A DNA stretch of 64,000 bases. Origin: Clostridia bacterium (lineage in GTDB: Bacteria; Bacillota; Clostridia; Christensenellales; Aristaeellaceae). Both the position numbers and the translations under genes were made by a program. Each line of letters starts with the position of its first letter. Position 1 is the stretch's first letter. Of this stretch, positions 32,669-40,865 are shown in pieces. The notes beneath the pieces were generated by a model that saw only the letters and a program-made list of their open reading frames with translations, ran no database searches and had not been told where the DNA came from. The stretch spans positions 1 to 64,000 of the forward strand of contig JAFQQT010000060.1 in assembly GCA_017410455.1 (NCBI GenBank), written 5' to 3'.

Positions 32669-33433
32669 ATGCTGTATTTCGGCGTGACGCTGCGCTGCAA
32701 GGCCGTGGCGAAGAACTGGGAGCATGTCGTACGGGATTTCCACCGGACGCTGCGCTCCATCTGCGCCCAGACCGACCCGGATTTCCGCGTGCTGGTCGCC
32801 TGCCACGAGATCCCTGATATGGAGGGCGGCTACGACCCCCGCGTGGAGTTCCTGCCGGCGGACATCCCCTTCCCCACCAGTGCCCATGAGATGATGCAGG
32901 ACAAGGGCTACAAGCTCTCCATGATCGGTAAACGCCTCCGCGAGCTGGGCGGCGGCTACACGATGATCGTCGATGCGGACGACCTGATTTCAAACCGCGT
33001 GGCTGAATATGTCAACGCCCATCCCGGGCAGAACGGCTTCGCGCCCAAATACGGCTATGTGCATGTGATGGGCGAGAAGGTGGTGCGCCGCACCCTCCAC
33101 CCCGACCAGATCTGCGGCTCCTGCATCATCGTCAACTACACGGTGGACGACCTGCCCGCGGAACTCCCCGCCTCCCCGAAGGACGAATCCGCCAAGGGCT
33201 ACATCCTCCGCAAGGCCCACCCGACCATCCGCCCCCATATGGCCTCACTGGGCCGCCCGCTGGCGCTGCTGCCCTTCCCCGCCACGGTCTACATCCGCGG
33301 CACCGGCGATAACCACTCCATGCTCGGCGGCGGGCAGCTGGGCATCAAGCGCCGCCTGGAGCAGCTGCTGCGCCGGGGCATCCCGCTGAAGAAGGTCGCC
33401 ACTGAGTTTGGCATGGAGGATTTCCGTGGCTGA
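32669..33433 (+). CDS. Putative glycosyltransferase (GT-A type)
   Basis: A 254-residue protein. VVRDFHRTLRSICAQTDPDF at the N terminus and TMIVDADDLISNRV (DXD-like metal site, about 95-100) resemble the putative rhamnosyltransferase group of small GT-A enzymes. The ribosome binding site AGGAGG precedes the ATG. It ends inside the start of the acyltransferase gene. Donor and acceptor are unknown. Confidence 0.72.
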   Translation: MLYFGVTLRCKAVAKNWEHVVRDFHRTLRSICAQTDPDFRVLVACHEIPDMEGGYDPRVEFLPADIPFPTSAHEMMQDKGYKLSMIGKRLRELGGGYTMIVDADDLISNRVAEYVNAHPGQNGFAPKYGYVHVMGEKVVRRTLHPDQICGSCIIVNYTVDDLPAELPASPKDESAKGYILRKAHPTIRPHMASLGRPLALLPFPATVYIRGTGDNHSMLGGGQLGIKRRLEQLLRRGIPLKKVATEFGMEDFRG

Positions 33434-34415
33434 AAAGAAGCGTTACGCCCTGCTGGACGTGCTGCGTGTAGCGGCCATCCTGCTGGTGCTCAACTCCCAT
33501 TTCGACCCGCTCTACCCCATCCCGGCGCTGGCCACCGGCGGCGCGGCGGGCAACGGGCTGTTTTTCGTGCTGAGCGGGTACTGCCTGAAGCTGCAGCCGG
33601 GCTTGCTGCGCCACATGGGCCGGCGGGCCGCGCGGCTCTACCCGGGGGTGTGGATCGCCTTCATCGCCCAGCTGATCCTCGGCGGCAAGGCCATCACCGG
33701 CGTCGGCGACGCCTTCACGCAGCTGATCTGGCCCACGGCCTTCTGGTTCGTGGGGGCGATCCTGCTCTTTGATGCGCTGCTCTACGGGCTGGAGAAGCTC
33801 GATTTCACCCGGCATTTCGGCCGGTTCACCCTGGTGATGGCCATCCTCTACTTCGCCGCCTACCTCCTCATCGTGGACAGGACCCGCTGGAGCGTGGAGG
33901 AAGCCGGTCTGGCAACGCCCCAGCAGGCCTTCAAGCTGATCTACTGCTTCCACATCTACGCCATGGGCTACTGGCTCAGAAAGCGCGGCATTCCCGTATG
34001 GGCGCAGGGCCGCACGGCGCTGACCTTCGCCATCGCGGCGGGGCTGTTCCTGTTCTCCTTTGCCTTCAAGCTGGTGCTGAACCGCTTCCCGGCCACCATG
34101 CCCCTGCAGTTCCTCACGCAGATCGCGATCGTCGGCTTCACCTTCGGCGCGGTCATCTGCGCCCTTGGCTGGGAGGAATGGTGGACGCGCGTATCTGCCC
34201 CATGGCTGCGCAAGGCCATCGCGGCCTTTGCCGCGGTGTCGCTGGAGATGTACCTGGTGCAGTTCCCCATCATCAGCATGGGCAAGGCGCTTCCCTTCCC
34301 GGCGAATATCGCGGTGGTCGTGCCCGTGACGGTGCTCTTCGCCTTCCTGCTGCACGCGGCGGACGGGTTCCTCTCCCGCCGCCTCATCGCCTTCATCCCA
34401 CCCAAGAAAGGATGA
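33426..34415 (+). CDS. Acyltransferase family 3 membrane protein
   Basis: A 329-residue polytopic membrane protein with about ten helices. The start region RYALLDVLRVAAILLVLNSH contains the conserved R and H of the family (acetyl transfer to sugars). The GTG at 33426 is chosen because ATGGAGG is about seven bases upstream; it overlaps the previous gene by eight bases. It probably O-acetylates the polysaccharide. Confidence 0.85.
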   Translation: MAEKKRYALLDVLRVAAILLVLNSHFDPLYPIPALATGGAAGNGLFFVLSGYCLKLQPGLLRHMGRRAARLYPGVWIAFIAQLILGGKAITGVGDAFTQLIWPTAFWFVGAILLFDALLYGLEKLDFTRHFGRFTLVMAILYFAAYLLIVDRTRWSVEEAGLATPQQAFKLIYCFHIYAMGYWLRKRGIPVWAQGRTALTFAIAAGLFLFSFAFKLVLNRFPATMPLQFLTQIAIVGFTFGAVICALGWEEWWTRVSAPWLRKAIAAFAAVSLEMYLVQFPIISMGKALPFPANIAVVVPVTVLFAFLLHAADGFLSRRLIAFIPPKKG

Positions 34416-34421
34416 TCCATC

Positions 34422-35405
34422 ATGATTATCACCCAGACGCCCTTCCGCATGTCCTTCTTCGGAGGCGGCACGGACATGGAGAGCCACTTCCGCGAGCATG
34501 GCGGCGCGGTGCTTTCCGCCACCTTCGACAAGTACTGCTATGTGCAGGTGCGCCACCTGCCGCCCTTCTTTGAGTACCGGTCGGAGCTGATCTACTCCCA
34601 CACCGAGCGCATCACCAGCACCGAGGACATCCGCCACCCGCTGATCCGCAACGCCATGATGATGCTGGGCATGCACGACCTGCGCGTCACCTATGATGCG
34701 GACCTGCCCGCCCGCAGCGGCCTGGGTACCTCCTCCAGCTTCGCGGTGGGCATGCTGGGCGCCTTCCATGCCCTGAGGGGCGATGCCGTGACCAGGCAGA
34801 TGCTGGCGGATGAGGCCATCCATCTGGAGCGCAACATCTGCCGGGAGGCTGGTGGCTGGCAGGATCAGGTCGCCGCAGCCTTTGGCGGCCTGAACCGCAT
34901 TGACTTCGGCCCCGAGGGCTACACCGTCCACCCGCTGGACATTCCCATGGAGCGCAAGACGCAGCTGAGCGACAACCTGCTGATGTTCTTCACCGGCTTC
35001 ACGCGCCTGTCCTGCGAGGTGCAGGAGATGAACGCCCGCTCCGCCCCCGGCAACAAGACCGCCACACTCCGGGAGATGCACCAGCTGGTGGACGAGGCAC
35101 AGGCCGTGCTGACCACCCCCGGTGCAGATCTGGACGATTTCGGCCGTCTGCTGGACGTGACCTGGCGGCTCAAGAAGCAGACCGGCGGCAGCATCTCCAC
35201 CAGTGTCATCGACGATATGTACATGCGTGGCATGGCCGCAGGCGCGCTGGGCGGCAAGCTCCTGGGCGCGGGCAACGGCGGCTTCCTGGTGTTCTATGTC
35301 CCGCAGGAGCGCCGCGAGCGCGTCCGCCGCGCCATGGGCAACCTGCTGGAAGTCCCCTTCCAATTCGAATACGAGGGCTCCAAGGTGCTCTATCACCACG
35401 CCTGA
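34422..35405 (+). CDS. hddA: D-glycero-alpha-D-manno-heptose-7-phosphate kinase
   Basis: A 327-residue GHMP kinase. N-terminal TPFRMSFFGGGTDMESHF and the ATP-binding LPARSGLGTSSSFAVGML match HddA. The C-terminal GAGNGGFLVFYVP is the third GHMP motif. It phosphorylates heptose 7-phosphate at C1 in the GDP-heptose route. gmhA and the HddC-GmhB fusion follow directly, completing the pathway. Confidence 0.88.
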   Translation: MIITQTPFRMSFFGGGTDMESHFREHGGAVLSATFDKYCYVQVRHLPPFFEYRSELIYSHTERITSTEDIRHPLIRNAMMMLGMHDLRVTYDADLPARSGLGTSSSFAVGMLGAFHALRGDAVTRQMLADEAIHLERNICREAGGWQDQVAAAFGGLNRIDFGPEGYTVHPLDIPMERKTQLSDNLLMFFTGFTRLSCEVQEMNARSAPGNKTATLREMHQLVDEAQAVLTTPGADLDDFGRLLDVTWRLKKQTGGSISTSVIDDMYMRGMAAGALGGKLLGAGNGGFLVFYVPQERRERVRRAMGNLLEVPFQFEYEGSKVLYHHA

Positions 35406-35420
35406 CAAGGGAGGTTCACC

Positions 35421-36716
35421 ATGAAGGCAGTCATCATGGCCGGCGGTCGGGGCACGCGCCTGGCCTCCGTCGCCCACGACATTCCCAAACCCATGGTGCC
35501 TGTGGGCGGCATGCCGGTGCTGGAGTTCGAGCTGCAGATGCTGCGCGAGCAGGGCTTCACCGATATCATCATGACCGTTGGCCATCTGGGCCAGATCATC
35601 ATGGATTACTTCGGCGATGGCAGCGGCGTTTCCCCCGCCACGGGCAAGCCCTTCGGCGTGCACATCGAGTACTTTGTGGAGGCGCAGCCCCTGGGCAACG
35701 CCGGTGCACTGCTGCTGCTGCGCGAGCAGCTGACGGAGGATTTCCTTTTGCTCAACGGCGACGTGGTGTTCAGCGCGGACCTGCGCCGCATGGTGGCCTT
35801 CCACCGGGAGAAGGCCGCGCTGGCGACGCTCTTCGTACACCCCAACAGCCATCCCTGCGACAGCGCGCTGCTGCTGGAAGCGGCAGACGGCTCCGTCGAC
35901 CGCTGGCTGACCAAAGAAGAACCCCGCCCGGAATACTATCACAACGTCATCAACGCCGGGCTGCATGTGCTGAGCATCCGCGTGATTGATGACCTGCTGG
36001 CAGCGGGCGTCACCGGCAAACTGGACCTCGACCGGCAGGTGCTGCGCCCCATGGCAGGCACGGGCCGCATGGTCTGCTACCACAGCCCGGAGTACGTCAA
36101 GGACATGGGCACGCCGGAGCGCCTCGAAGCCGTGCGGCAGGATTTCGCCTGCGGGCGGCTGCAGCGGGGCTCGCTGACCCACCGGCAGCGCGCCGTCTTC
36201 CTCGACCGGGACGGCACCATCAACGCCTTTGCCGGCCTGGTGTGCCGCACGGAGGATCTGCACCTGCTGCCCGGCGTGGCAGAAGCCATCAACCGGATCC
36301 ATGACGCGGGGTACCTCGCCATCGTCATCACGAACCAGCCGGTCATCGCCCGCGGCGACGTCACCTTCGACGGCCTGGATGAGATCCACCGCCGCATGGA
36401 GACCCTCCTGGGCCTGGAGGGCGCGTATATCGACGACCTCTTCTTCTGCCCCCACCACCCGGACAAGGGCTTCCCCGGCGAGCGTCCCGAATTCAAGATC
36501 CCCTGCACCTGCCGCAAGCCCCAGCCCGGCATGCTGCTGCAGGCTGCGGAGAAGTACAACATCGACCTCAGCCAGTCCTGGATGGTCGGCGACACCAGCC
36601 GAGACGTCGGCGCTGGCAAGGCCGCCGGCTGCCGCACGGCGCTGATCGGCACGGGCGATTACGGGCAGGACGCGACCGTCCCCACCCTGCTGGACTTCGC
36701 TCGCAGCCTCACCTGA
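35421..36716 (+). CDS. Fused heptose-1-phosphate guanylyltransferase (HddC-like) and GmhB-type HAD phosphatase
   Basis: A 431-residue two-domain enzyme. Residues 1-235 are a nucleotidyltransferase (MKAVIMAGGRGTRLASVAHD; LLLNGDVVFSAD). Residues about 250-431 are a HAD phosphatase with the D-X-D motif in VFLDRDGTINAF, the Cys/His zinc-type loop FFCPHHPD ... CTCRKPQPGML and the late MVGDTSRDVGAG, as in GmhB. The two activities, dephosphorylation of heptose bisphosphate and guanylylation of heptose 1-phosphate, are consecutive steps of GDP-heptose synthesis. The fusion is unusual; most bacteria encode them separately. Confidence 0.88.
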   Translation: MKAVIMAGGRGTRLASVAHDIPKPMVPVGGMPVLEFELQMLREQGFTDIIMTVGHLGQIIMDYFGDGSGVSPATGKPFGVHIEYFVEAQPLGNAGALLLLREQLTEDFLLLNGDVVFSADLRRMVAFHREKAALATLFVHPNSHPCDSALLLEAADGSVDRWLTKEEPRPEYYHNVINAGLHVLSIRVIDDLLAAGVTGKLDLDRQVLRPMAGTGRMVCYHSPEYVKDMGTPERLEAVRQDFACGRLQRGSLTHRQRAVFLDRDGTINAFAGLVCRTEDLHLLPGVAEAINRIHDAGYLAIVITNQPVIARGDVTFDGLDEIHRRMETLLGLEGAYIDDLFFCPHHPDKGFPGERPEFKIPCTCRKPQPGMLLQAAEKYNIDLSQSWMVGDTSRDVGAGKAAGCRTALIGTGDYGQDATVPTLLDFARSLT

Positions 36717-36737
36717 CACACGAAAGGAGCGTCCCCT

Positions 36738-37394
36738 ATGGCGACCCTCGAACCCCGCCTCACCCGGCACATCGATCTGCTCCTGCAGCGCTACCCGGCT
36801 TTGACCCCCATCCGCGACGAGCTGATCGCCGCCTACCTGATCATGCAGGAGAGCTATCAGCAGGGCGGAAAACTCCTTGTTGCGGGCAATGGCGGCTCTG
36901 CGGCGGACGCAGAGCACATCGTGGGCGAGCTGATGAAGCGTTTCAAGCTCCCCCGCCCGGTCTCCCCGGAGCTGGCTGCAAAGCTGACCGCCATCGACCC
37001 CGAGCGCGGCGCAGCGCTGGCCCAGTCCCTCGAGATGGGGCTGACCGCCATCTCCCTCCCTGCCCACGAGGCCTCCATCACCGCCTTCATCAACGATGTG
37101 GGCAGCGCGGACGTGTATGCCCAGCAGCTGCTGGGATACGCCCGCCCCGGCGACGTGTTCCTGGCCATCTCGACCTCCGGCAACAGCGAGAACATGATGC
37201 GTGCCATCGTGCTGGCCAAAGCCCTGGGCGTCAGGGTCATCGGCCTGACGGGCAAAACCGGCGGCAGGATGGCCCCGATGTGCGACGTGGCCGTCCACGC
37301 CCCGGAAACGGAAACCTATATGATCCAGGAATACCACCTGCCCATCTACCATTGCTGGTGCCTGATGCTGGAGGATTTCTTCTTCGGCAAATAA
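36738..37394 (+). CDS. gmhA: Sedoheptulose-7-phosphate isomerase
   Basis: A 218-residue SIS-domain protein. GNGGSAADAEHIVGELMKRF is diagnostic of GmhA, and STSGNSENMMRAI is the SIS phosphate-binding loop. It converts sedoheptulose 7-phosphate to D-glycero-D-manno-heptose 7-phosphate, the first step of the heptose pathway in this cluster. Length is slightly above the usual 195 because of an N-terminal extension. Confidence 0.93.
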   Translation: MATLEPRLTRHIDLLLQRYPALTPIRDELIAAYLIMQESYQQGGKLLVAGNGGSAADAEHIVGELMKRFKLPRPVSPELAAKLTAIDPERGAALAQSLEMGLTAISLPAHEASITAFINDVGSADVYAQQLLGYARPGDVFLAISTSGNSENMMRAIVLAKALGVRVIGLTGKTGGRMAPMCDVAVHAPETETYMIQEYHLPIYHCWCLMLEDFFFGK

Positions 37395-37412
37395 ACGCAG
37401 GAAGTGCATCTT

Positions 37413-38189
37413 ATGGATATGCAGAAGCAGCCCCTCATGGCGACCCATGTCAACAACCTGACCCTGCAGGAAACGGCGCAGGCCATCGGCCAGTTCATCG
37501 AAGAGCGCCGTCAGGCCTATATCGTCGAGGTCAACGTGGACGTGATGATCAGGATCGAGCACGACGCGGAACTCCGGCGCATCACCGACGCGGCCGACCT
37601 CGTCCTCGTGGACGGCCAGCCGCTGGTGTGGGTGTCAAAACTCTACCGCCGCCCGGTGAAGGAGAAAGTTTCCGGCTCCGACCTCTCCCTTGAGCTGTGC
37701 CGTATGGCAGCCGAACGCGGCTACACGATGTTCATCCTCGGCGGCCGGGAGGGCGTCGCCGAACAGGCAAAGGCGAATATGGAGGCGCAATACCCCGGTT
37801 TGCAGGTGGTGGGCACCTGCGCGCCGCCGCTGGGCTTTGAAAAGGACGAGGCCGAACTGGCAAAGGTGCGTCAGGCCATCTCCGCCGTCAGCCCGGACAT
37901 CGTGCTGTGCTGCCTGGGCTGCCCCAAACAGGAGAAGTGGATCGACGCGAACCACCGCGACATCGATGCACGCGTCTTCCTGTGCGCGGGAGCAACGGTG
38001 GACTTCCTCGCCGGGAATGTCAGGCGTGCCCCGGCGTGGGTCAGCCGCATCGGCATGGAGTGGTTCTACCGCTTCCTCAAGGAACCCAAACGCCTCTTCA
38101 GGCGCTATTTCATCGATGACATGCAGCTCTTCGGGCTGATTGTCAAGTACCGCCATCAGCGCGCCGGCAAAACGGAGGTGAGCGCATGA
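37413..38189 (+). CDS. WecG/TagA/CpsF family glycosyltransferase
   Basis: A 258-residue GT26 enzyme. Motifs DADLVLVDGQPLVW-like (AADLVLVDGQPLVWVSKL), KVSGSDLSLELC and the C-terminal PKQEKWIDANH and RAPAWVSRIGMEWFYRF are typical. Such enzymes transfer ManNAc or a similar sugar onto a lipid-linked GlcNAc at the membrane. The ATG at 37413 follows AGGAAG by eight bases. The stop overlaps the next start (ATGA). Confidence 0.92.
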   Translation: MDMQKQPLMATHVNNLTLQETAQAIGQFIEERRQAYIVEVNVDVMIRIEHDAELRRITDAADLVLVDGQPLVWVSKLYRRPVKEKVSGSDLSLELCRMAAERGYTMFILGGREGVAEQAKANMEAQYPGLQVVGTCAPPLGFEKDEAELAKVRQAISAVSPDIVLCCLGCPKQEKWIDANHRDIDARVFLCAGATVDFLAGNVRRAPAWVSRIGMEWFYRFLKEPKRLFRRYFIDDMQLFGLIVKYRHQRAGKTEVSA

Positions 38190-39304
38190 AGATCGCCATC
38201 GTATGCACGATGCTCAACGGCTTTGGCCGCAAGGGCTTCTACAACTCGCAGGAGGTGGGGCTGGGCCGCGCCATCGCCGCCCACGGCCACACAGTGACCA
38301 TCTACAAGGGCGTCCGCATGGAGGAAACGGCGGAGACCCTCTCCATGGGCCCGGGCGTGACGATCCACTATATCCCCATGCACCGCTTCGGCCCCCACGG
38401 GTACCTGAAAGCCTCGCTGATCGACAAGGACACGGACGCCATGCTCTGCTTCTCCGATCAGCAGCAGTTCATCCCCCATATCGAAAAGTTCTGCCGGAAG
38501 AACGGCATCGTCTTCGTGCCCTACGTCGGCACGGCTCACAGCCTGCACAGCGGGCTGCGCGCCAAGGTGATGAACTTCCTCTTCGCCTGCGGTACGCTCC
38601 GGCTGTATCACCGCCTGCCGGTGCTGGCCAAGACCACCGCTGCCCGCGAGGAGCTGCTCTCCCTCGGCGCAAAGGACGTCACCGTCGCCAACGTGGGGCT
38701 GGACGCCACGGAGCTGCACCACGATTTTGCTTCCGCCGACCGCGCTGCGCTGAAGGCGGAATACGGCTTTGCCCCCGACGACGTGGTGATCTGCAACGTG
38801 TCCCGCCTTGATCCGGAGAAGCGCCCGCTGGACCTGGTCAACATCCTCGACCACATCCGGGACGTGCGGCCCTTCAGGCTGCTGATCGTGGGCGAGGGCG
38901 CCATGCGCCAGCAGCTGGACGAGCACATCGCCGCCCTGCACCTGCAGGATCGGGTGAAGATCCTTCCCCGTGTGCCCTACGCGAAGATGTGGGAGATCTA
39001 CACGCTGTCGGACTACTACCTCAACCTCAACCGGGGTGAGATCTTCGGCATGGCGGTCATGGAGGCGGTGTACTACCGCTGCTCCGTCGCCGCCAGCGAC
39101 GCCCTCGGCCCCCGCACGACCCTCACCGGCATGCGTGGCCACACCCTCTGCCACCAGGACAGCGAAATCGAGGCCTGGCTGACCGCCCCCTACCCCAGCG
39201 ACGCCGACCTGGCGGAAAGCTCCGCGAAGATGGTGCGCGACTTCTCCTGGAACCGCTGCGCCGAGACATTCCTCTCCACCGTCGCCGGGCAGCAGAAGAA
39301 CTGA
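38186..39304 (+). CDS. Family 4 glycosyltransferase
   Basis: A 372-residue GT-B enzyme. The C-terminal domain has ICNVSRLDPEKRPLDLVNIL, RPFRLLIVGEGAMRQQL and the EX7E-like region NRGEIFGMAVMEAVYY. Retaining nucleotide-sugar transferase; specificity unknown. It is the last gene of the long plus-strand operon, closed by the terminator at 39317-39354. Confidence 0.9.
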   Translation: MKIAIVCTMLNGFGRKGFYNSQEVGLGRAIAAHGHTVTIYKGVRMEETAETLSMGPGVTIHYIPMHRFGPHGYLKASLIDKDTDAMLCFSDQQQFIPHIEKFCRKNGIVFVPYVGTAHSLHSGLRAKVMNFLFACGTLRLYHRLPVLAKTTAAREELLSLGAKDVTVANVGLDATELHHDFASADRAALKAEYGFAPDDVVICNVSRLDPEKRPLDLVNILDHIRDVRPFRLLIVGEGAMRQQLDEHIAALHLQDRVKILPRVPYAKMWEIYTLSDYYLNLNRGEIFGMAVMEAVYYRCSVAASDALGPRTTLTGMRGHTLCHQDSEIEAWLTAPYPSDADLAESSAKMVRDFSWNRCAETFLSTVAGQQKN

Positions 39305-39316
39305 TGCACACAAAAA

Positions 39317-39354
39317 CGCGCCCGACTGGTTCATGGCCAGTCGGGCGCGCTTTT
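39317..39354. terminator. Bidirectional terminator, end of polysaccharide operon
   Basis: A perfect 13-base-pair stem (CGCGCCCGACTGG / CCAGTCGGGCGCG) with a seven-base loop. TTTT follows on the plus strand, and AAAAA before it gives a T-run on the minus strand. It lies between the convergent GT4 gene and the HD-sugar transferase gene. Confidence 0.95.
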
Positions 39355-39361
39355 ATCTTCG

Positions 39362-40636
39362 TCATGTGCCGGATTTGTGGAACACGGCCAGCGCCGTTTT
39401 CAGGATCAGCCGGACGTCCAGCCAGATGGAGCGGGTGCCGATGTAGGCCAGATCCATATCGACCCACTGCGCAAAGGGGATGTCATCCCGGTTGGGCTGC
39501 ACCTGCCACACACAGGTCAGACCCGGCGTGACACTCAGGCGCATCTCGTCGTAGCGGGTGTAGTTGCCCACCTCCGTGGGCAGCGGCGGGCGGGGCCCCA
39601 CCAGGGTCATCTGCCCCTTGAGGATGTTGACCAGCTGAGGCAGCTCATCCAGGCTGGTACGGCGCAGGAAGCGGCCCACACGGGTGATGCGCGGATCTTT
39701 GGCAATCTTGAAGACCGGGCCATCCTTCTCGTTCATCTTCTCCAGGGCTTCCTTCCTGGCCTCCGCATCCACGCACATGGTGCGGAACTTGTACATCAGG
39801 AAGTACTTCTTGTGCCGCCCCACCCGAGTCTGCTTGAAGAAGGGGCCGCCCTTGGGATCGTCGATCACGATGGCCAGCGAGATCAGCAGCAGCACCGGCG
39901 AAAGCGCCAGCAGCCCCAGCGAGGAAGCGAGCACATCCAGCAGACGCTTGCGCAGCCAGTAATGCCGCCGGTCGCCGCGGTAGATGTTCTGCAGCAGCAC
40001 GATCCGCCCGTGGTTGCCCGAGCATTCCAACAGCGCCTGCAGCTCGCGGTAAGCTTCTTCCATGCAACGCACCAGCACGAGGTCGAAGCCCCCATATTCG
40101 CCCGAAAGGATGCGCTCCATCGCCCCGGCATGGTTGCAGGAGGCACCAGGCGCCATCGTCAGCGCGTCATAGCACTCCGCCAGCGCCACGATCTGCGTGT
40201 AGAGCAGCGCCGCATCCGCCGGGCCCTTCAGCGCGCGGATCTCATGATGCCGCTGGCAGATGGACAGGATGATATGCTTCTCATGATCGTTCAGGCCGCA
40301 CTCCTCTGCCAGGCGCGTGAGGCGCTCCCCGGCCGCATCAGCCTGTGCAGCGATGGTCTGCTCATCCGCCAGACGACTGGTGATCATGCTGTCCGTCAGC
40401 GCGGCATGTCCCAGATCGTGCAGCGCGGCCCCCGCATAAATCAGCGGCAGATCCCTGACCGGGATGGTCTTGCTGCCGTGGGTGCGGGTATACTGTGCGC
40501 ACAGGAAGCGCGTGATGCACACAACGCGGTCGCTGTGCTGCCGCGCAGCTTCGGGCTGATCATACACGATCCGCTGTACAGCATCAGACAGCCTCTGCAT
40601 CCGCTTTCCGCCCACGGGCATTGCATTCTCTGCCAT
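39362..40636 (-). CDS. HD phosphohydrolase domain fused to an initiating phosphoglycosyl transferase
   Basis: A 424-residue fusion. The N-terminal part (about 25-180) is an HD domain: HSDRVV (about 35), LHDLGHAAL with H73-D74, and CQRHHE and ALAECYDAL further on, as in HD-GYP-like proteins. The C-terminal part (about 230-424) is a WcaJ/PglC-type transferase: KRLLDVLASSLGLLALSP, KQTRVGR, YKFRTM, RRTSLDELPQLVN and LVGPRPPLP with the catalytic Asp-Glu. It would start the repeat unit on undecaprenyl phosphate. The ATG at 40636 follows GAAGGA. It has its own promoter and converges on the operon it probably serves. Confidence 0.88.
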   Translation of the reverse strand: MAENAMPVGGKRMQRLSDAVQRIVYDQPEAARQHSDRVVCITRFLCAQYTRTHGSKTIPVRDLPLIYAGAALHDLGHAALTDSMITSRLADEQTIAAQADAAGERLTRLAEECGLNDHEKHIILSICQRHHEIRALKGPADAALLYTQIVALAECYDALTMAPGASCNHAGAMERILSGEYGGFDLVLVRCMEEAYRELQALLECSGNHGRIVLLQNIYRGDRRHYWLRKRLLDVLASSLGLLALSPVLLLISLAIVIDDPKGGPFFKQTRVGRHKKYFLMYKFRTMCVDAEARKEALEKMNEKDGPVFKIAKDPRITRVGRFLRRTSLDELPQLVNILKGQMTLVGPRPPLPTEVGNYTRYDEMRLSVTPGLTCVWQVQPNRDDIPFAQWVDMDLAYIGTRSIWLDVRLILKTALAVFHKSGT

Positions 40637-40684
40637 CGCACATCCTTCTTTCGATATATTGATCATCATACTTGGATTGTCATC

Positions 40685-40713
40685 ATTTTATCACTTTCTT
40701 CCCGATAAATCAA
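40685..40713 (-). promoter_or_regulatory. Promoter of the HD-sugar transferase gene
   Basis: Minus strand: TTGATT (40708-40713), 17-base spacer, TAAAAT (40685-40690), about 50 bases before the ATG at 40636. Confidence 0.65.
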
Positions 40714-40802
40714 GCCGCTTTGACAACTTTACAGGCGGCATTCACACTTTTATCACATTTGCTGTACTTTTTGTGTTTTTCCGCGCCCCGTCCTCCCATC
40801 TG

Positions 40803-40811
40803 TGCTACAAT
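40803..40811 (+). promoter_or_regulatory. Extended -10 promoter of the M16 protease gene
   Basis: TGCTACAAT (40803-40811) is an extended -10 element (TG-N-TACAAT). The matching -35 region is GC-rich and not recognisable. The ATG at 40866 is about 55 bases downstream. Confidence 0.5.
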
Positions 40812-40865
40812 ATATATGAAACGGAAGTCATTTCCGGCACAAAATCAGGAAAGGAATGTACCCGT

